This document shows, piece by piece, positions 1 to 8,183 of a stretch of DNA of 64,000 bases. Both the position numbers and the translations under genes were made by a program. A model generated the notes under the pieces. The model was not told where the DNA came from. It saw nothing but the letters and a program-made list of their open reading frames with translations, and ran no database searches. The DNA is from Paractinoplanes ovalisporus (GTDB lineage: Bacteria > Actinomycetota > Actinomycetes > Mycobacteriales > Micromonosporaceae), in contig NZ_JAENHP010000036.1 in assembly GCF_016834655.1 (NCBI RefSeq), positions 1 to 64,000 on the forward strand, given 5' to 3'. Position 1 is the stretch's first letter. The number at the start of each line of letters is the position of its first letter.

Positions 1-2
1 AT

Positions 3-119
3 CTAGCCGCGGTCGCGGCCGAACTCAACAGCCGCCCCCGCATGACCCTCGACTGGGACACCCCCGCCGAACGCCTCGCTAAACTCCTCAACACCGACCG
101 TGTTGCAACGACCCCCTGA
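3..119 (+). CDS. IS30-family transposase, C-terminal fragment
   Basis: The reading frame is open from the window edge and gives 38 residues up to a TGA at 117-119. It contains LNSRPRMTLDWDTPAERL, which fits the conserved C-terminal end of IS30-family transposases (usually LNxRPRKTLGWxTPxE). These are DDE enzymes that move the element by cut-and-paste or a circular intermediate. The rest of the gene lies outside the window, so intactness cannot be judged. Confidence 0.85.
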   Translation, partial: LAAVAAELNSRPRMTLDWDTPAERLAKLLNTDRVATTP

Positions 120-120
120 A
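100..120. mobile_element. Probable right terminal inverted repeat of the IS30-like element
   Basis: The 21 bases GTGTTGCAACG-ACCCCCTGAA overlap the transposase stop codon. Many actinobacterial IS30-type elements end with a TTCA-GGGG-GTTGCAACAC repeat, and this is its complement. The left copy is outside the window, so the exact boundary is inferred. Confidence 0.55.
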
Positions 121-355
121 ACCACCCTCCCTGAGGGCATGGAAAAAATACGCGCCCGGTCCGACAGAAACGGGAGCCTGTCCACAGGTCGGCGCATGGC
201 CGGCACGGCGTTTTCCACAGGCGCCACGCGGCGCTTTGCGCGTCTCCGCAGGTGGGGCGTGCTGCCGGCTTTCTGAGTGAGGGTGCACACGCTGCGCTCG
301 TTGTGGGGCCACGGATAGCGTTCTCGTGGCGACAGGCGTCGGACGGAGGCACGGC
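121..355. other. Non-coding spacer between the IS end and the oxidoreductase gene
   Basis: No credible gene is seen. The spacer holds two DnaA-box-like TCCACAG words (about 180 and 220). It ends with the GGAGG ribosome-binding site at 345-349 that serves the gene at 356. Confidence 0.5.
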
Positions 356-1213
356 ATGAAGTTCGCGATCAGTTATGGCACACCGGCGTTCGGCACGGAT
401 CCGGACCGGATGATCGCGTACGCGCAACACGCTGAGAAATGCGGGTTCGAGGCGCTCTACATGCCGGAGCACGTGGTGCTCTACCCCGGGGCCGCGTTCG
501 GGGAGATGGAGATTCCGCCGGATCTGCCCTACGTCGACCCGCTCGAGGCGCTCAGCTTTGTCGCGGCGGCCACCAGCCGGATCCTGCTCGGTACGGGCGT
601 GGTCCTCATTCCGTACCAGCACCCGGTTGTTCTCGCCAAACGCCTGGCGACCATCGACGTGCTCTCGAAAGGACGGATGCGCCTCTTCACCGTCGGGCTG
701 GGGACTCTTCCCGGCGAGGCGGCGGCCCTCGGGGTCGACTTCCGCTCGCGGGGGCGCCGGGCCGACGAGGCGATCGACGTCCTGCGGCTCCTCTGGTCGG
801 GCGGGGCCGAGGGGGTGAGCTATGAGGGCGAGTTCTTCAACTTCGACAACCTGGTGAGCTTCCCGCATCCGGTGGGCGACGGCATGCCGATCCATGTGGC
901 CGGTTCCAGCCGGGCCGCGGCCCGTCGAGCCGGTTCGCGGGGTGACGGCTTCTTTCCGGGTGGCATGTTGTCGCCCGAGGAGAGGGCGGCCCAGCTTGCT
1001 CTGGCCCGAGCTTCGGCGCTGGAGGCCGGGCGCGACCCCGACGCCCTCGAGTACACGCGCTGGGGCGGCATAACCATGTCTCCCGAGCGGGCCGCGGCGC
1101 TGGCCGAAGAAGGCGTGACCCGCGTCGTGGTGGGCGCTACCTCGGATGATCCCGCTGAACAGGAGGATCAGATGTCGGCGTTCGCCGAGCGCTTCAGCCT
1201 CGCCGCTCCCTGA
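356..1213 (+). CDS. LLM-class F420-dependent oxidoreductase
   Basis: The protein (285 aa) belongs to the luciferase-like monooxygenase superfamily. Actinobacterial members fold as TIM barrels and mostly use coenzyme F420 for hydride transfer; the substrate cannot be told from sequence. Features seen are an N-terminal MKFAISYGTPAFG strand, the YMPEHVVL segment, VDPLEALSFVAAATSRILLGTGV, and a late HVAGSSRAAARRAGSRGDGF segment, which suit the phosphate-binding part of the fold. I chose the ATG at 356 because GGAGG sits six bases upstream; an upstream in-frame GTG at 326 lacks such a site. It appears to be a single-gene unit. Confidence 0.85.
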   Translation: MKFAISYGTPAFGTDPDRMIAYAQHAEKCGFEALYMPEHVVLYPGAAFGEMEIPPDLPYVDPLEALSFVAAATSRILLGTGVVLIPYQHPVVLAKRLATIDVLSKGRMRLFTVGLGTLPGEAAALGVDFRSRGRRADEAIDVLRLLWSGGAEGVSYEGEFFNFDNLVSFPHPVGDGMPIHVAGSSRAAARRAGSRGDGFFPGGMLSPEERAAQLALARASALEAGRDPDALEYTRWGGITMSPERAAALAEEGVTRVVVGATSDDPAEQEDQMSAFAERFSLAAP

Positions 1214-1274
1214 CCCCTCGCCGCTACCCCGGTCGGCATCCGGCCGAGACCTGTGCCGCGGGCGGTTTCGGGGT

Positions 1275-1395
1275 GGTCGGCGTTCGCTGTTCCCTCGGGA
1301 CGGCGGTTGTTATGCCCGCGAGTGGGTGAGCCGGACTGGTCGGCGGTCGCTGCCTCTTCGGGACGGCGGCTGCCGGCCTGCGGGAGCGGGTGACT
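1275..1395. repeat. Degenerate 63-bp direct repeat, two copies
   Basis: Copies begin at GGTCGGCGTTCGCTG (1275) and GGTCGGCGGTCGCTG (1338). Both continue through a CGGGACGGCGG core and end near a GGGTGA word. They lie in the spacer between the oxidoreductase stop and the arginase-like gene and appear non-coding. Confidence 0.6.
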
Positions 1396-1413
1396 CTTGG
1401 AAGGATGAGCTGC

Positions 1414-2312
1414 ATGAATCGTCGGTGGGTGGTGTTGGGGGTGCCTTCCAGCGCCGGTGCCCACACGCCCGGGGTTGAGCAGGGGCCGGGCGCGTTGCGT
1501 GAGGCTGGGCTGATCAACGATCTGAAGGCCGGCGGGCTCGACGTCGAGGACCGTGGGGATGTCCGCGGGTTTCGCTGGCGTCCCGACCCTGCACGGCCGA
1601 ACGCTCAGAACGCGGCACCGTCGCGGCCGTGGCCGAGGATGTCGCGGTGGCGGTGCAGGGGATCCTCGACGCGGGTGGCACGCCGCTCGTTCTCGGCGGG
1701 GATTGCAGCATCACCGTCGGTGTGATGGCTGGATTCGACCGTGTCGCACGGGAACCGGCGCTGCTCTATATGGACGGTGGGCCCGATCTCTTCACCCCGG
1801 AGACACGCCCGAACGGGAACCTCGACGCTATGGGTGTGGCTCATCTGTTGCGGCTTCCGGGGCACCTGCCGGAGCTGGCCGCGATCGGCGAGCCGCTGAC
1901 GCCGGCGCGAATTGTGTCCTATGGGGACGCTCTGCCCGAGGCCGGGGACGACCTCGAACGCGACCTGCTGCGCGAGCTGTCCATCTCCCGGATCGCGGCC
2001 GCCGACGTGCATCGCGATCCCCGAGCCGCCGCCGAGAGGGCGCTGGAGGCCGTCGATGGTTCCTTCGTGCTGCACTTCGACGTCGACGTGTTGCGGTTCG
2101 TCGACACGCCGATAGCCGACGTGCCCGACTCCGGTGGTGCACCGGTCGGTCTGTCCCTGCATGAGGCGATGACCAGCCTCTCCGTTTTCGCCGGCAGCCC
2201 CGCACTGGCCGCCCTCGTGATCACCGAGGTCAACCCGGATCACGCGCCCGATCGCGACGTGCTGAACGACTTCGTTACGGCCGTGGCCACCGCACTGGCC
2301 GCCCATCAATAG
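1414..2312 (+). pseudogene. Arginase/agmatinase-family protein with a frameshift
   Basis: This ureohydrolase-fold protein (about 299 codons) is split over two frames. The first frame encodes RRWVVLGVPSSAGAHTPGVE and runs to RGFRWRPDPARPNAQN near 1614. The match resumes one frame away with TVAAVAEDVAV from about 1617 and continues to 2312, so one base seems to be missing near 1600-1617. The metal-site motifs are atypical: GGDCS replaces GGDHS, MDGGPDL replaces DAHxD, and DVDVLRFVD stands for DxDxxDP. The substrate is unknown and it may be a non-canonical family member. The ATG at 1414 has GGAAGG nine bases upstream. A sequencing error cannot be excluded. Confidence 0.75.
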
Positions 2313-2518
2313 ACGCGCGACCGGCCGCTGCGTCTCGACGTGGCGCCCCGGACTACACGCGCCGCGATTTGATCCGGGCGCAAGCGGGGCGGTCACGGTG
2401 ACGAATCGTGATGGGACGAATCTGGGCGCGGGCGTTGAACGGCTCGAACGCGCCAAGCGCACGGGGCAGCCTTACCGGTCTTCGCCTTACGCGCGAGGCG
2501 ATAGTGGCGCAGGGCGAG
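2313..2518. other. Spacer downstream of the arginase-like gene
   Basis: No supported gene or obvious terminator is seen. The stretch leads into the minisatellite starting at 2519. Short arginine-rich frames on both strands look like GC-driven artefacts. Confidence 0.4.
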
Positions 2519-2822
2519 GACAACGCGAGCGGGTCAGCGCGCACGCCAGGACAAAGCGAGCGGTTCAGCGCGCAGGGCAAGGACAACGCGAGCAGCACGG
2601 TCCGTAGGGCGAAGACAACACGAGCAGTTCAGCCCGTAGAGCAGGGACAACGCGAGCGGCACGGCGCGTACGACGAAGACAACACGAGCGATTCGGCGCG
2701 TAGCGCGAGGACAACGCGAGCAGTTCAGCCGTAGAGCAAAGACAACGCGGGCGGCTCGGCGCGTACAGCGAGGACAACGCGAGCGGTTCGGCGCGTAGGA
2801 CAACGCGAGCGGGTCAGCGCGT
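2519..2822. repeat. 32-bp tandem minisatellite, ten imperfect units
   Basis: Units start at the word GACAAC(G/A)CGAGC at 2519, 2550, 2582, 2614, 2646, 2678, 2710, 2741, 2773 and 2799. The spacing is 31-32 bases, with a shortened last step of 26. The unit continues with GGTTCAGCGCGTAG-like sequence. It is not a multiple of three and carries stops in several frames, so it is probably not coding. It lies between the arginase-like gene and the secreted-protein gene. Confidence 0.85.
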
Positions 2823-2969
2823 CCGATTCGCGGCTGCTGTGACCGGCAGCACAAACGGTCAACCAAGATCGTCCGAAAGTACGTATTCGCTTCTTGGTGA
2901 GGCTTATGCCCGATATGCCAGGATCTCTGGCAGAAGGCAGCAAGGCAGAAACCAACTTCGGAGGTAGAT

Positions 2970-3380
2970 ATGAAGAAGGCCCGGACGTTCACGATGCTGG
3001 CGATGGGCCTGGTCGCCGGCGCCACGATGGCTGCCGGCCCGGCGATGGCGGCGGACAGCGCCGGCACCCCGGCCGCCAAGCCGTCGACCACGACCAAGGC
3101 GCAGAAGGGCTGGGACCGCGACCGGGTCGTCGGCTACTTCCGGTCGCTGCGCGCCTGCGAGAAGGCCGGCCGCATCGGTGAGTTCACCAACCGGTGGGAC
3201 GACTACGACTGCGACCGCGTGCGCTTCGGCTTCAAGCGTGGCCTGTGGGCCCTCGAGGTCCAGCGCGACTGGCGCGGTGGCGGTCACGGCCACGGCCCGT
3301 GGGGCAACGGCCACGGCGGTCACGGTGGGCACGGCGGCGGCCACGGCCACGGCCACGGCGGCCCGCGCGGCCACCGCTGA
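2970..3380 (+). CDS. Secreted small protein with a His/Gly-rich tail
   Basis: This 136-residue protein has a typical Sec signal peptide (KKAR start, hydrophobic core, probable cleavage in AMA-AD near residue 27). A short charged domain holds two cysteines (LRACEKAG and YDCDRV) that could form a disulfide. The C-terminal ~37 residues are built from HGHG, NGHGGHGG and HGHGHGG blocks and could bind Zn, Ni, Cu or Fe; this is inferred from composition only. GGAGG at 2960-2964 supports the ATG at 2970. The gene stands alone and ends at a strong hairpin at 3533. It lies about 0.6 kb from the iron-transport operon, which may or may not be relevant. Confidence 0.8.
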   Translation: MKKARTFTMLAMGLVAGATMAAGPAMAADSAGTPAAKPSTTTKAQKGWDRDRVVGYFRSLRACEKAGRIGEFTNRWDDYDCDRVRFGFKRGLWALEVQRDWRGGGHGHGPWGNGHGGHGGHGGGHGHGHGGPRGHR

Positions 3381-3532
3381 ACAAGCATCGCTGAACAAAG
3401 AAGCTGAACCAGAACAAGAAATGCCGCTGAGCAGCAGGGCCCCGGCCGAGTAGTCCGGCCCGGCCACCTCGGGTCGCGGGCGCGACGGTTCCGTCCACGC
3501 CTTCGCTCCCGCACCGCTCGTTCCACCCCGGT

Positions 3533-3578
3533 GCTCGGGCCGCATCTCCACCGATGCGGCCCGAGCGCTATTTGTCTT
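3533..3578 (+). terminator. Intrinsic terminator after the His/Gly-rich protein gene
   Basis: A perfect 13-bp stem pairs GCTCGGGCCGCAT (3533-3545) with ATGCGGCCCGAGC (3554-3566) around an 8-base loop. A T-rich stretch (GCTATTTGTCTT) follows. It lies about 150 bases past the stop at 3380. Confidence 0.85.
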
Positions 3579-3645
3579 CAGCGGGAACGCTCACCCGACG
3601 AGGAACAGGAAACGCGCCGGACGATCCCGGCGAGCCCGGACCAGC

Positions 3646-3837
3646 GACGCGCCAGACGGGCCGAGGCGAATCTCAAGAAGCCCGAGCCGGTGACACGCCA
3701 AACGGGCCAAAGCGAATCCCAAGAAGCCCGAGCCGGTGACACGCCAAACGGGCCAAAGCGAATCCCAAGAAGCCCGAGCCGGTGACACGCCAAACGGGCC
3801 AAAGCGAATCCCAGCGGGCCCTGGCCGGCGACACGAA
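3646..3837. repeat. 46-bp tandem repeat, about four units
   Basis: GACACGCCAAACGGGCC-type words recur at 3646, 3692, 3738, 3784 and, truncated, 3830, at an exact 46-base period. The middle copies are almost identical, which suggests recent expansion. It lies between the terminator at 3533 and the 3' end of the ABC gene at 3957, and shows no frame likely to be translated. Confidence 0.85.
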
Positions 3838-3956
3838 GCGGGCAACCCAGGAAGTCCACCCCGCGCAGATCACAGCGTCGGGACAGCGGCGATCAGACGA
3901 GCGAGGTCAGGTTGATCCGCCGCCGCAAGTCACGTGCGGACGAGAGCGAGGGTAAG

Positions 3957-5681
3957 TCACGCCTTCTGGTCGCGCTGGCCGGACCACGCCTGCCATAAGG
4001 TCGCGTATGGGCCGGGCTCGGCCACCAGGGTCTCGTGCGGTCCGATCTGGACGATGCGGCCCCGGTCGAGAACCACCACCCGGTCCGCGGTCACGGCCTG
4101 GGTCAGGCGGTGCGCCACGATCACCGCGGTCCGGCCCTCAAGCGCCGCCGCGGCCACCCTCTCCAGCAACCGGGCACCCGCGCTGCCGGCCTCGGCCGTG
4201 GCCTCGTCCAGGATGGCGACCGGCGGGTCGGCCAGGATCAGGCGAGCGAAGGCCAACTGCTGGGCCTGCGCCGCCGTCAACGCGTGGCCGCCCGCGCCGA
4301 CCTCGGTGTTCAGCCCCTCGGGGAGCTGAGACGCCCAGCCCAGCGCGTCGACCGCGGCGAGCGCCGCACGGACCTCGTCCTCCGTCGCGCCGGGCCGGGC
4401 CAGGCGCAGGTCGTCGGCCAGGGGGCCGGCGAAGACGTGGACCTCCTGGGTGATCAGGGCGACCTCCCCGGCGGGCACGTCAACCGTTCCCGCCGTGGGC
4501 TCGTGGACGCCCGCGATCACCTTGGCCAGGCTGGTCTTTCCGGCGCCGGTCGAGCCGACCACGGCCACCCGCTCGCCCCGGCGCACCGACAAGCTGACGT
4601 CGTGAAGCACCGGACGGTCGGCCTCGTAGCCGAAGGACAGGCCGGTGACTTCGACGGCGGCCGGGGAATCGGTGGTGGGGAGAACGGCCCGCGGCGGCAC
4701 GGCGAGGTCGGCCACTCCGACCAGGCGGTCCAGGCCCGAGGCGGCCGCCTGGGCGTCGTCGACCAGGGCCAGGGCCGTGTTGATCGGGTTGAACAGCCCG
4801 TGGAAATACAGCGCCGCGGCGGTGGCCGTGCCGATGCTGACGGCGTCACCGCGTACGAGGAAAAAGCCTGTCGCCAGCACGGCAGCGAGCCCGGCGAACT
4901 CGGCGACGTGCAGCCGGGCGTAGAACCGGGTCTGCAGCGCGACTCCCCGCAGCAGCAGGTCGACCGCCTGCTGGGAACGGGTGGCGACACGCCCGCTGTG
5001 GTCACCGGCGATCCGGAACGTACGGATGGTGGAGGCGCCGTCGATCGTGGCCAGCAGGTGCTGCTGCTGGGCGGCCACCGCAACACGCTGCTTGGCATAG
5101 AGCGGCACGGCGCGCCGGGCGTACCAACGGACCGTGTACGCCTGCACCGGCACCGCCACCAGCGCGGCGAGCAGGAACCGCCAGTCGAGCACGGCCATGC
5201 CGCCGAGGGTCAGCACGATGGTCAGGATCGCCCGGGTGAACTCCGGCAACGCCGAGCGCGCCGCCTCGGCCACGACCGCCACGTCGTTGGTGACACGCGA
5301 GGTCAGGTCGCCCGCGCCGGCGCGTTCCACCTGTTCCAGCGGCAGCCGCAGCGCCGACTCGACGAACCGTTCGCGGATGCGGGCCAGCGTGCTCTCGCCG
5401 ACCTGGGCCAGCAGGGCGATGCCGAGACCGGCCAGCGCGGCGTCGACGAGCGCCACCGCCACCAGCGCCACGCCGGTCAGCACGAACTCGCCGGTCGTGC
5501 CGGCGCCCGAGGCGAGGTCGACGATGCGGCCGAGCAGCGGGGGCGCGAGCAGTCCGGCGATCGTGCCCGCGATGAGCAGCACCACCGCCCCGGCGAGCCG
5601 TCCCCGGTCGGGCCTCAAGAAGACGAGCAGAGCGGCCCGCGTACGCGCCCCGGCCGCGATCGGAAGCAGGGTGGTCGTCAT
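3957..5681 (-). CDS. Exporter-fold ABC transporter subunit (TMD-NBD), catalytic Walker A half
   Basis: This 574-residue half-transporter has an N-terminal six-helix membrane domain and a C-terminal ATPase. The nucleotide domain has a canonical Walker A (GSTGAGKTS, about residues 376-384), Walker B (VAILDEAT) and a switch histidine (IVAHRLT). The signature loop is LTAAQAQQ instead of LSGGQ. The partner at 5678-7318 has the reverse pattern, so the two probably form a heterodimer with one working ATP site. The ATG overlaps the partner's stop (ATGA). It is the last gene of the iron-siderophore operon and could export siderophore or, like mycobacterial IrtAB, import it; the sequence does not decide. 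Confidence 0.85.
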   Translation of the reverse strand: MTTTLLPIAAGARTRAALLVFLRPDRGRLAGAVVLLIAGTIAGLLAPPLLGRIVDLASGAGTTGEFVLTGVALVAVALVDAALAGLGIALLAQVGESTLARIRERFVESALRLPLEQVERAGAGDLTSRVTNDVAVVAEAARSALPEFTRAILTIVLTLGGMAVLDWRFLLAALVAVPVQAYTVRWYARRAVPLYAKQRVAVAAQQQHLLATIDGASTIRTFRIAGDHSGRVATRSQQAVDLLLRGVALQTRFYARLHVAEFAGLAAVLATGFFLVRGDAVSIGTATAAALYFHGLFNPINTALALVDDAQAAASGLDRLVGVADLAVPPRAVLPTTDSPAAVEVTGLSFGYEADRPVLHDVSLSVRRGERVAVVGSTGAGKTSLAKVIAGVHEPTAGTVDVPAGEVALITQEVHVFAGPLADDLRLARPGATEDEVRAALAAVDALGWASQLPEGLNTEVGAGGHALTAAQAQQLAFARLILADPPVAILDEATAEAGSAGARLLERVAAAALEGRTAVIVAHRLTQAVTADRVVVLDRGRIVQIGPHETLVAEPGPYATLWQAWSGQRDQKA

Positions 5682-7318
5682 GCCAGCACCGTCTCCCGGT
5701 AGGTCTCGTCGCCCGCGGCCAGCTCACCGTGCGTCCCGTCGGCGACCACCGCACCCTCGTGCAGCATCACCACCCGGTCGGTGACCGCCAGCAGGGCGGG
5801 GCTGGTGGTGATCAGCACCGTGGTGCGGCCCTCGCGCATCGCCCGCACCCGCTGGGCGATCCGGGCCTCGGTCACCGCGTCGACGGCCGTGGTCGGGTCG
5901 TGCAGCACGAGCACCGGCGCGTCGGCGGCCAGCGCCCGGGCCAGCGCGATCCGCTGCCGTTGCCCGCCCGAGAGGGTGCGGGCGCCGTCGCCGAGCACCG
6001 AGTCGAGGCCGGCGGGCAGGTTGCGGGCCACCTCGTCGGCGTCGGCGGCGGCCATCGCGGCGTCCACCGTCGCCGGTCCGGCCCGGTCGAGCGCGACCGC
6101 CGAGCGGACCGTGCCGTCGAACAGGTCGGTGTGGTGTTCGACGGCCAGGACCGCGGCGCGCAGCTCCTCGGGCCGCAGCGACGACAACGCCACGCCGTCG
6201 AGCGAGACCGTGCCGTCGGCGGGGTCGAACGACCGGTTCAGCAGGCGGACGATCTCGGTGGCCTCGGCCGGGTCGGTGGCGACCACTCCGACGATCTCTC
6301 CGGGGGCGAGTTTCACGGCGATTTCCCGTACGCGCAATTCGATCGCCCCCCGCACCGGCGTGACCGGGGTCTGTTCTCCCCCGGCGACGGCTTCGTCGGC
6401 CGACAGCACCGCGGCGACCCGCTTGGCCGACGCGCGGCCCTGAGCCAGGTCGGCGCCCACCCAGCCGAAGGTCGACAGCGGCCCGACCAGGAACTGGGCC
6501 AGGCCGACGGACGAGATGAGCTGGCCCACGGTGATGTCGCCGCGCACCGCGAGGATGCCGCCGACCACCGCGATCACGGCCAGGAACAGCCCGCTGACGA
6601 CGATGACGATTCCCTGGTACGCCGTCTCGGCGCGCGCCGCCCGCACGGTGGCGGTCAGCGCGGTGCGGCTGCGCACCCGGTAGCGCTCGACCGCGGCCTC
6701 CTCGGCCCGCAGGCCCTTGACCACGCGCAGCCCCGCGACCAGGTCGGCCGCGATGCCCGAGGCGTGGGCGCCGTGCTCCTGCTCGGTCTCGCTGCGCGCC
6801 TCCAGCGGCTTGCCGATCAGGCGGGTCAGCCACATCAGCGGCGGGAGCCCGAGCAGCACGAGCAGACCGAGCGGGATCGAGATGGACAGCAGCAGGACGG
6901 CCGAGAAGATGACGGCGATGACGGCCGCGGTGCCGTACACGATGGCGACCGCGACCGCGCCGACCCGGGCGGTGTCGCTGGTGGCGATCGAGACGAGCGC
7001 GCCGGGCAGACGACCGGTCTCGGCCCCGCCGCGGTCGTGCAGAACCCGTCGGGTCACCTGGAGACGCAGGTCGTGCGCGGCCTGTTCGGAGGCGCGTTCC
7101 CCGGTACGGGCTCCGTAGCGGAAGCTGTAGCTCAGTCCGATGTAGATGGCGCCGAGCACGCCCAGCCACAGGAACAGGTCACCGACCCCGCCGTCGACGG
7201 CCCGGTCGATGATCACGCCGATGAGGAACGGGACGGCCGCCTCCCCCGCCTGGTGGCAGGTGGCCAGGAACGTGCTGAGGACGATCAGGCGGCGCTGCCG
7301 GGTGAGGGCCTGCTTCAC
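5678..7318 (-). CDS. Exporter-fold ABC transporter subunit (TMD-NBD), degenerate Walker A half
   Basis: This 546-residue half-transporter begins VKQALTRQRRLIVLSTFLA and has a six-helix membrane domain, then an ATPase domain. The signature LSGGQRQRIALARAL is perfect. The Walker A region reads GEIVGVVATDPAEATEI, without the glycine loop and lysine, and Walker B reads VLVLHDPTTAVD, with H at the usual Asp. It should bind ATP poorly by itself and complement the subunit encoded at 3957-5681. The GTG at 7318 overlaps the upstream ATPase stop (GTGA). A longer upstream frame exists but lies inside the preceding gene, so it was not used. Confidence 0.85.
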   Translation of the reverse strand: MKQALTRQRRLIVLSTFLATCHQAGEAAVPFLIGVIIDRAVDGGVGDLFLWLGVLGAIYIGLSYSFRYGARTGERASEQAAHDLRLQVTRRVLHDRGGAETGRLPGALVSIATSDTARVGAVAVAIVYGTAAVIAVIFSAVLLLSISIPLGLLVLLGLPPLMWLTRLIGKPLEARSETEQEHGAHASGIAADLVAGLRVVKGLRAEEAAVERYRVRSRTALTATVRAARAETAYQGIVIVVSGLFLAVIAVVGGILAVRGDITVGQLISSVGLAQFLVGPLSTFGWVGADLAQGRASAKRVAAVLSADEAVAGGEQTPVTPVRGAIELRVREIAVKLAPGEIVGVVATDPAEATEIVRLLNRSFDPADGTVSLDGVALSSLRPEELRAAVLAVEHHTDLFDGTVRSAVALDRAGPATVDAAMAAADADEVARNLPAGLDSVLGDGARTLSGGQRQRIALARALAADAPVLVLHDPTTAVDAVTEARIAQRVRAMREGRTTVLITTSPALLAVTDRVVMLHEGAVVADGTHGELAAGDETYRETVLA

Positions 7319-8139
7319 GCGCGGGCTGCCTCGGGCGTACGGGCGCCGCGCCGGCGGTGGCGGTCGGCCGGGACCACCATCGGGGTGCCGGTCTCGGGGT
7401 CGTCGATGACCCGGCAGGGCATCGCGAAGACGTCTTCGACCTGCTGGGCCGTCATCACCTCGGCCGGGGCGCCCTGCGCGATCACCTTGCCCGCTTTCAT
7501 CACGATGAGTTCGGTCGCGTAGCGACACGCGTGGTTGAGGTCGTGCAGCACCGCGACGATCGTGCGGCCCTGTTCGTGCAGCTCGGCACAGAGGTCGAGC
7601 ACCTCGAACTGGTGGGACAGGTCGAGGAAGGTGGTGGGTTCGTCGAGCAGCAGGATCGGGGTCTGCTGGGCGAGCGCCATCGCCAGCCAGACCCGCTGCC
7701 GCTGACCGCCGGAGAGCTCGTCGACGAACCGGTCGGCCAGGTCGGACACCTCGGTCAGGCGCATCGCCTCGGTGACGGCCGCCTCGTCCTCGGGCGACCA
7801 CTGCTTGAGCAGCCGCTGGTGGGCGAACCGGCCGCGGGCCACCAGCTCCTCGACCACGATGCCGCCGGGCACGATCGGCGACTGCGGCAGCATGCCGAGC
7901 TGCTTGGCGACCTGTTTCGAGGGGTACGAGGCGATGGCCTGCCCGTCCAGGTAGACCGCGCCGGACTGCGGCTTGAGCACCCGCGCCAGCGATTTGAGCA
8001 ACGTCGACTTGCCGCAGGCGTTAGGGCCGACGATGACGGTGAACGAGCCGTCGGCGATCTGGACGTCGAGGTGCTCGGCGACGACCCTTTTGTCGTACGC
8101 GAGGGTGACGTCCTCGGCCCGCAGACGTGCGTCGTTCAT
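7315..8139 (-). CDS. Iron-siderophore ABC importer, ATP-binding protein (FecE/FepC type)
   Basis: The 274-residue cytoplasmic ATPase has Walker A (GPNACGKST), Q-loop (GMLPQSP), signature LSGGQRQRVWLAMAL, Walker B (LLLDEPTTFLD) and switch His (AVLHDLNH). This is the pattern of type II importers for ferric siderophores, heme or cobalamin. The iron box and the permease/binding-protein neighbours favour siderophore. It starts within an ATGA overlap with the 15-codon micro-ORF at 8136-8183, and its own stop overlaps the next gene by four bases. Confidence 0.92.
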   Translation of the reverse strand: MNDARLRAEDVTLAYDKRVVAEHLDVQIADGSFTVIVGPNACGKSTLLKSLARVLKPQSGAVYLDGQAIASYPSKQVAKQLGMLPQSPIVPGGIVVEELVARGRFAHQRLLKQWSPEDEAAVTEAMRLTEVSDLADRFVDELSGGQRQRVWLAMALAQQTPILLLDEPTTFLDLSHQFEVLDLCAELHEQGRTIVAVLHDLNHACRYATELIVMKAGKVIAQGAPAEVMTAQQVEDVFAMPCRVIDDPETGTPMVVPADRHRRRGARTPEAARA

Positions 8140-8183
8140 GCTCGCGCTCCTGCTTTTCGCTTCTCGCTTTCGCGGAGAGTCAT
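8136..8183 (-). CDS. 15-residue micro-ORF bridging permease and ATPase genes
   Basis: The frame encodes MTLRESEKRKAGARA. Its ATG overlaps the stop of the permease (ATGA, 8183-8180), and its stop overlaps the ATG of the ATPase (ATGA, 8139-8136). Its last codons (GAGAAGCGA, then GGAGCGCGAGCATGA) duplicate the permease 3' end, with six extra bases between. It may act only as a translational relay with a GGAG element before each ATG, or be a duplication by-product. There is no evidence for a functional peptide. Confidence 0.45.
   Translation of the reverse strand: MTLRESEKRKAGARA

Noticed and set aside
2519..3837. Possible CRISPR arrays in the 32-bp and 46-bp repeats
   Set aside because: Repeats are head-to-tail with no unique spacers, and no cas genes are in the window.
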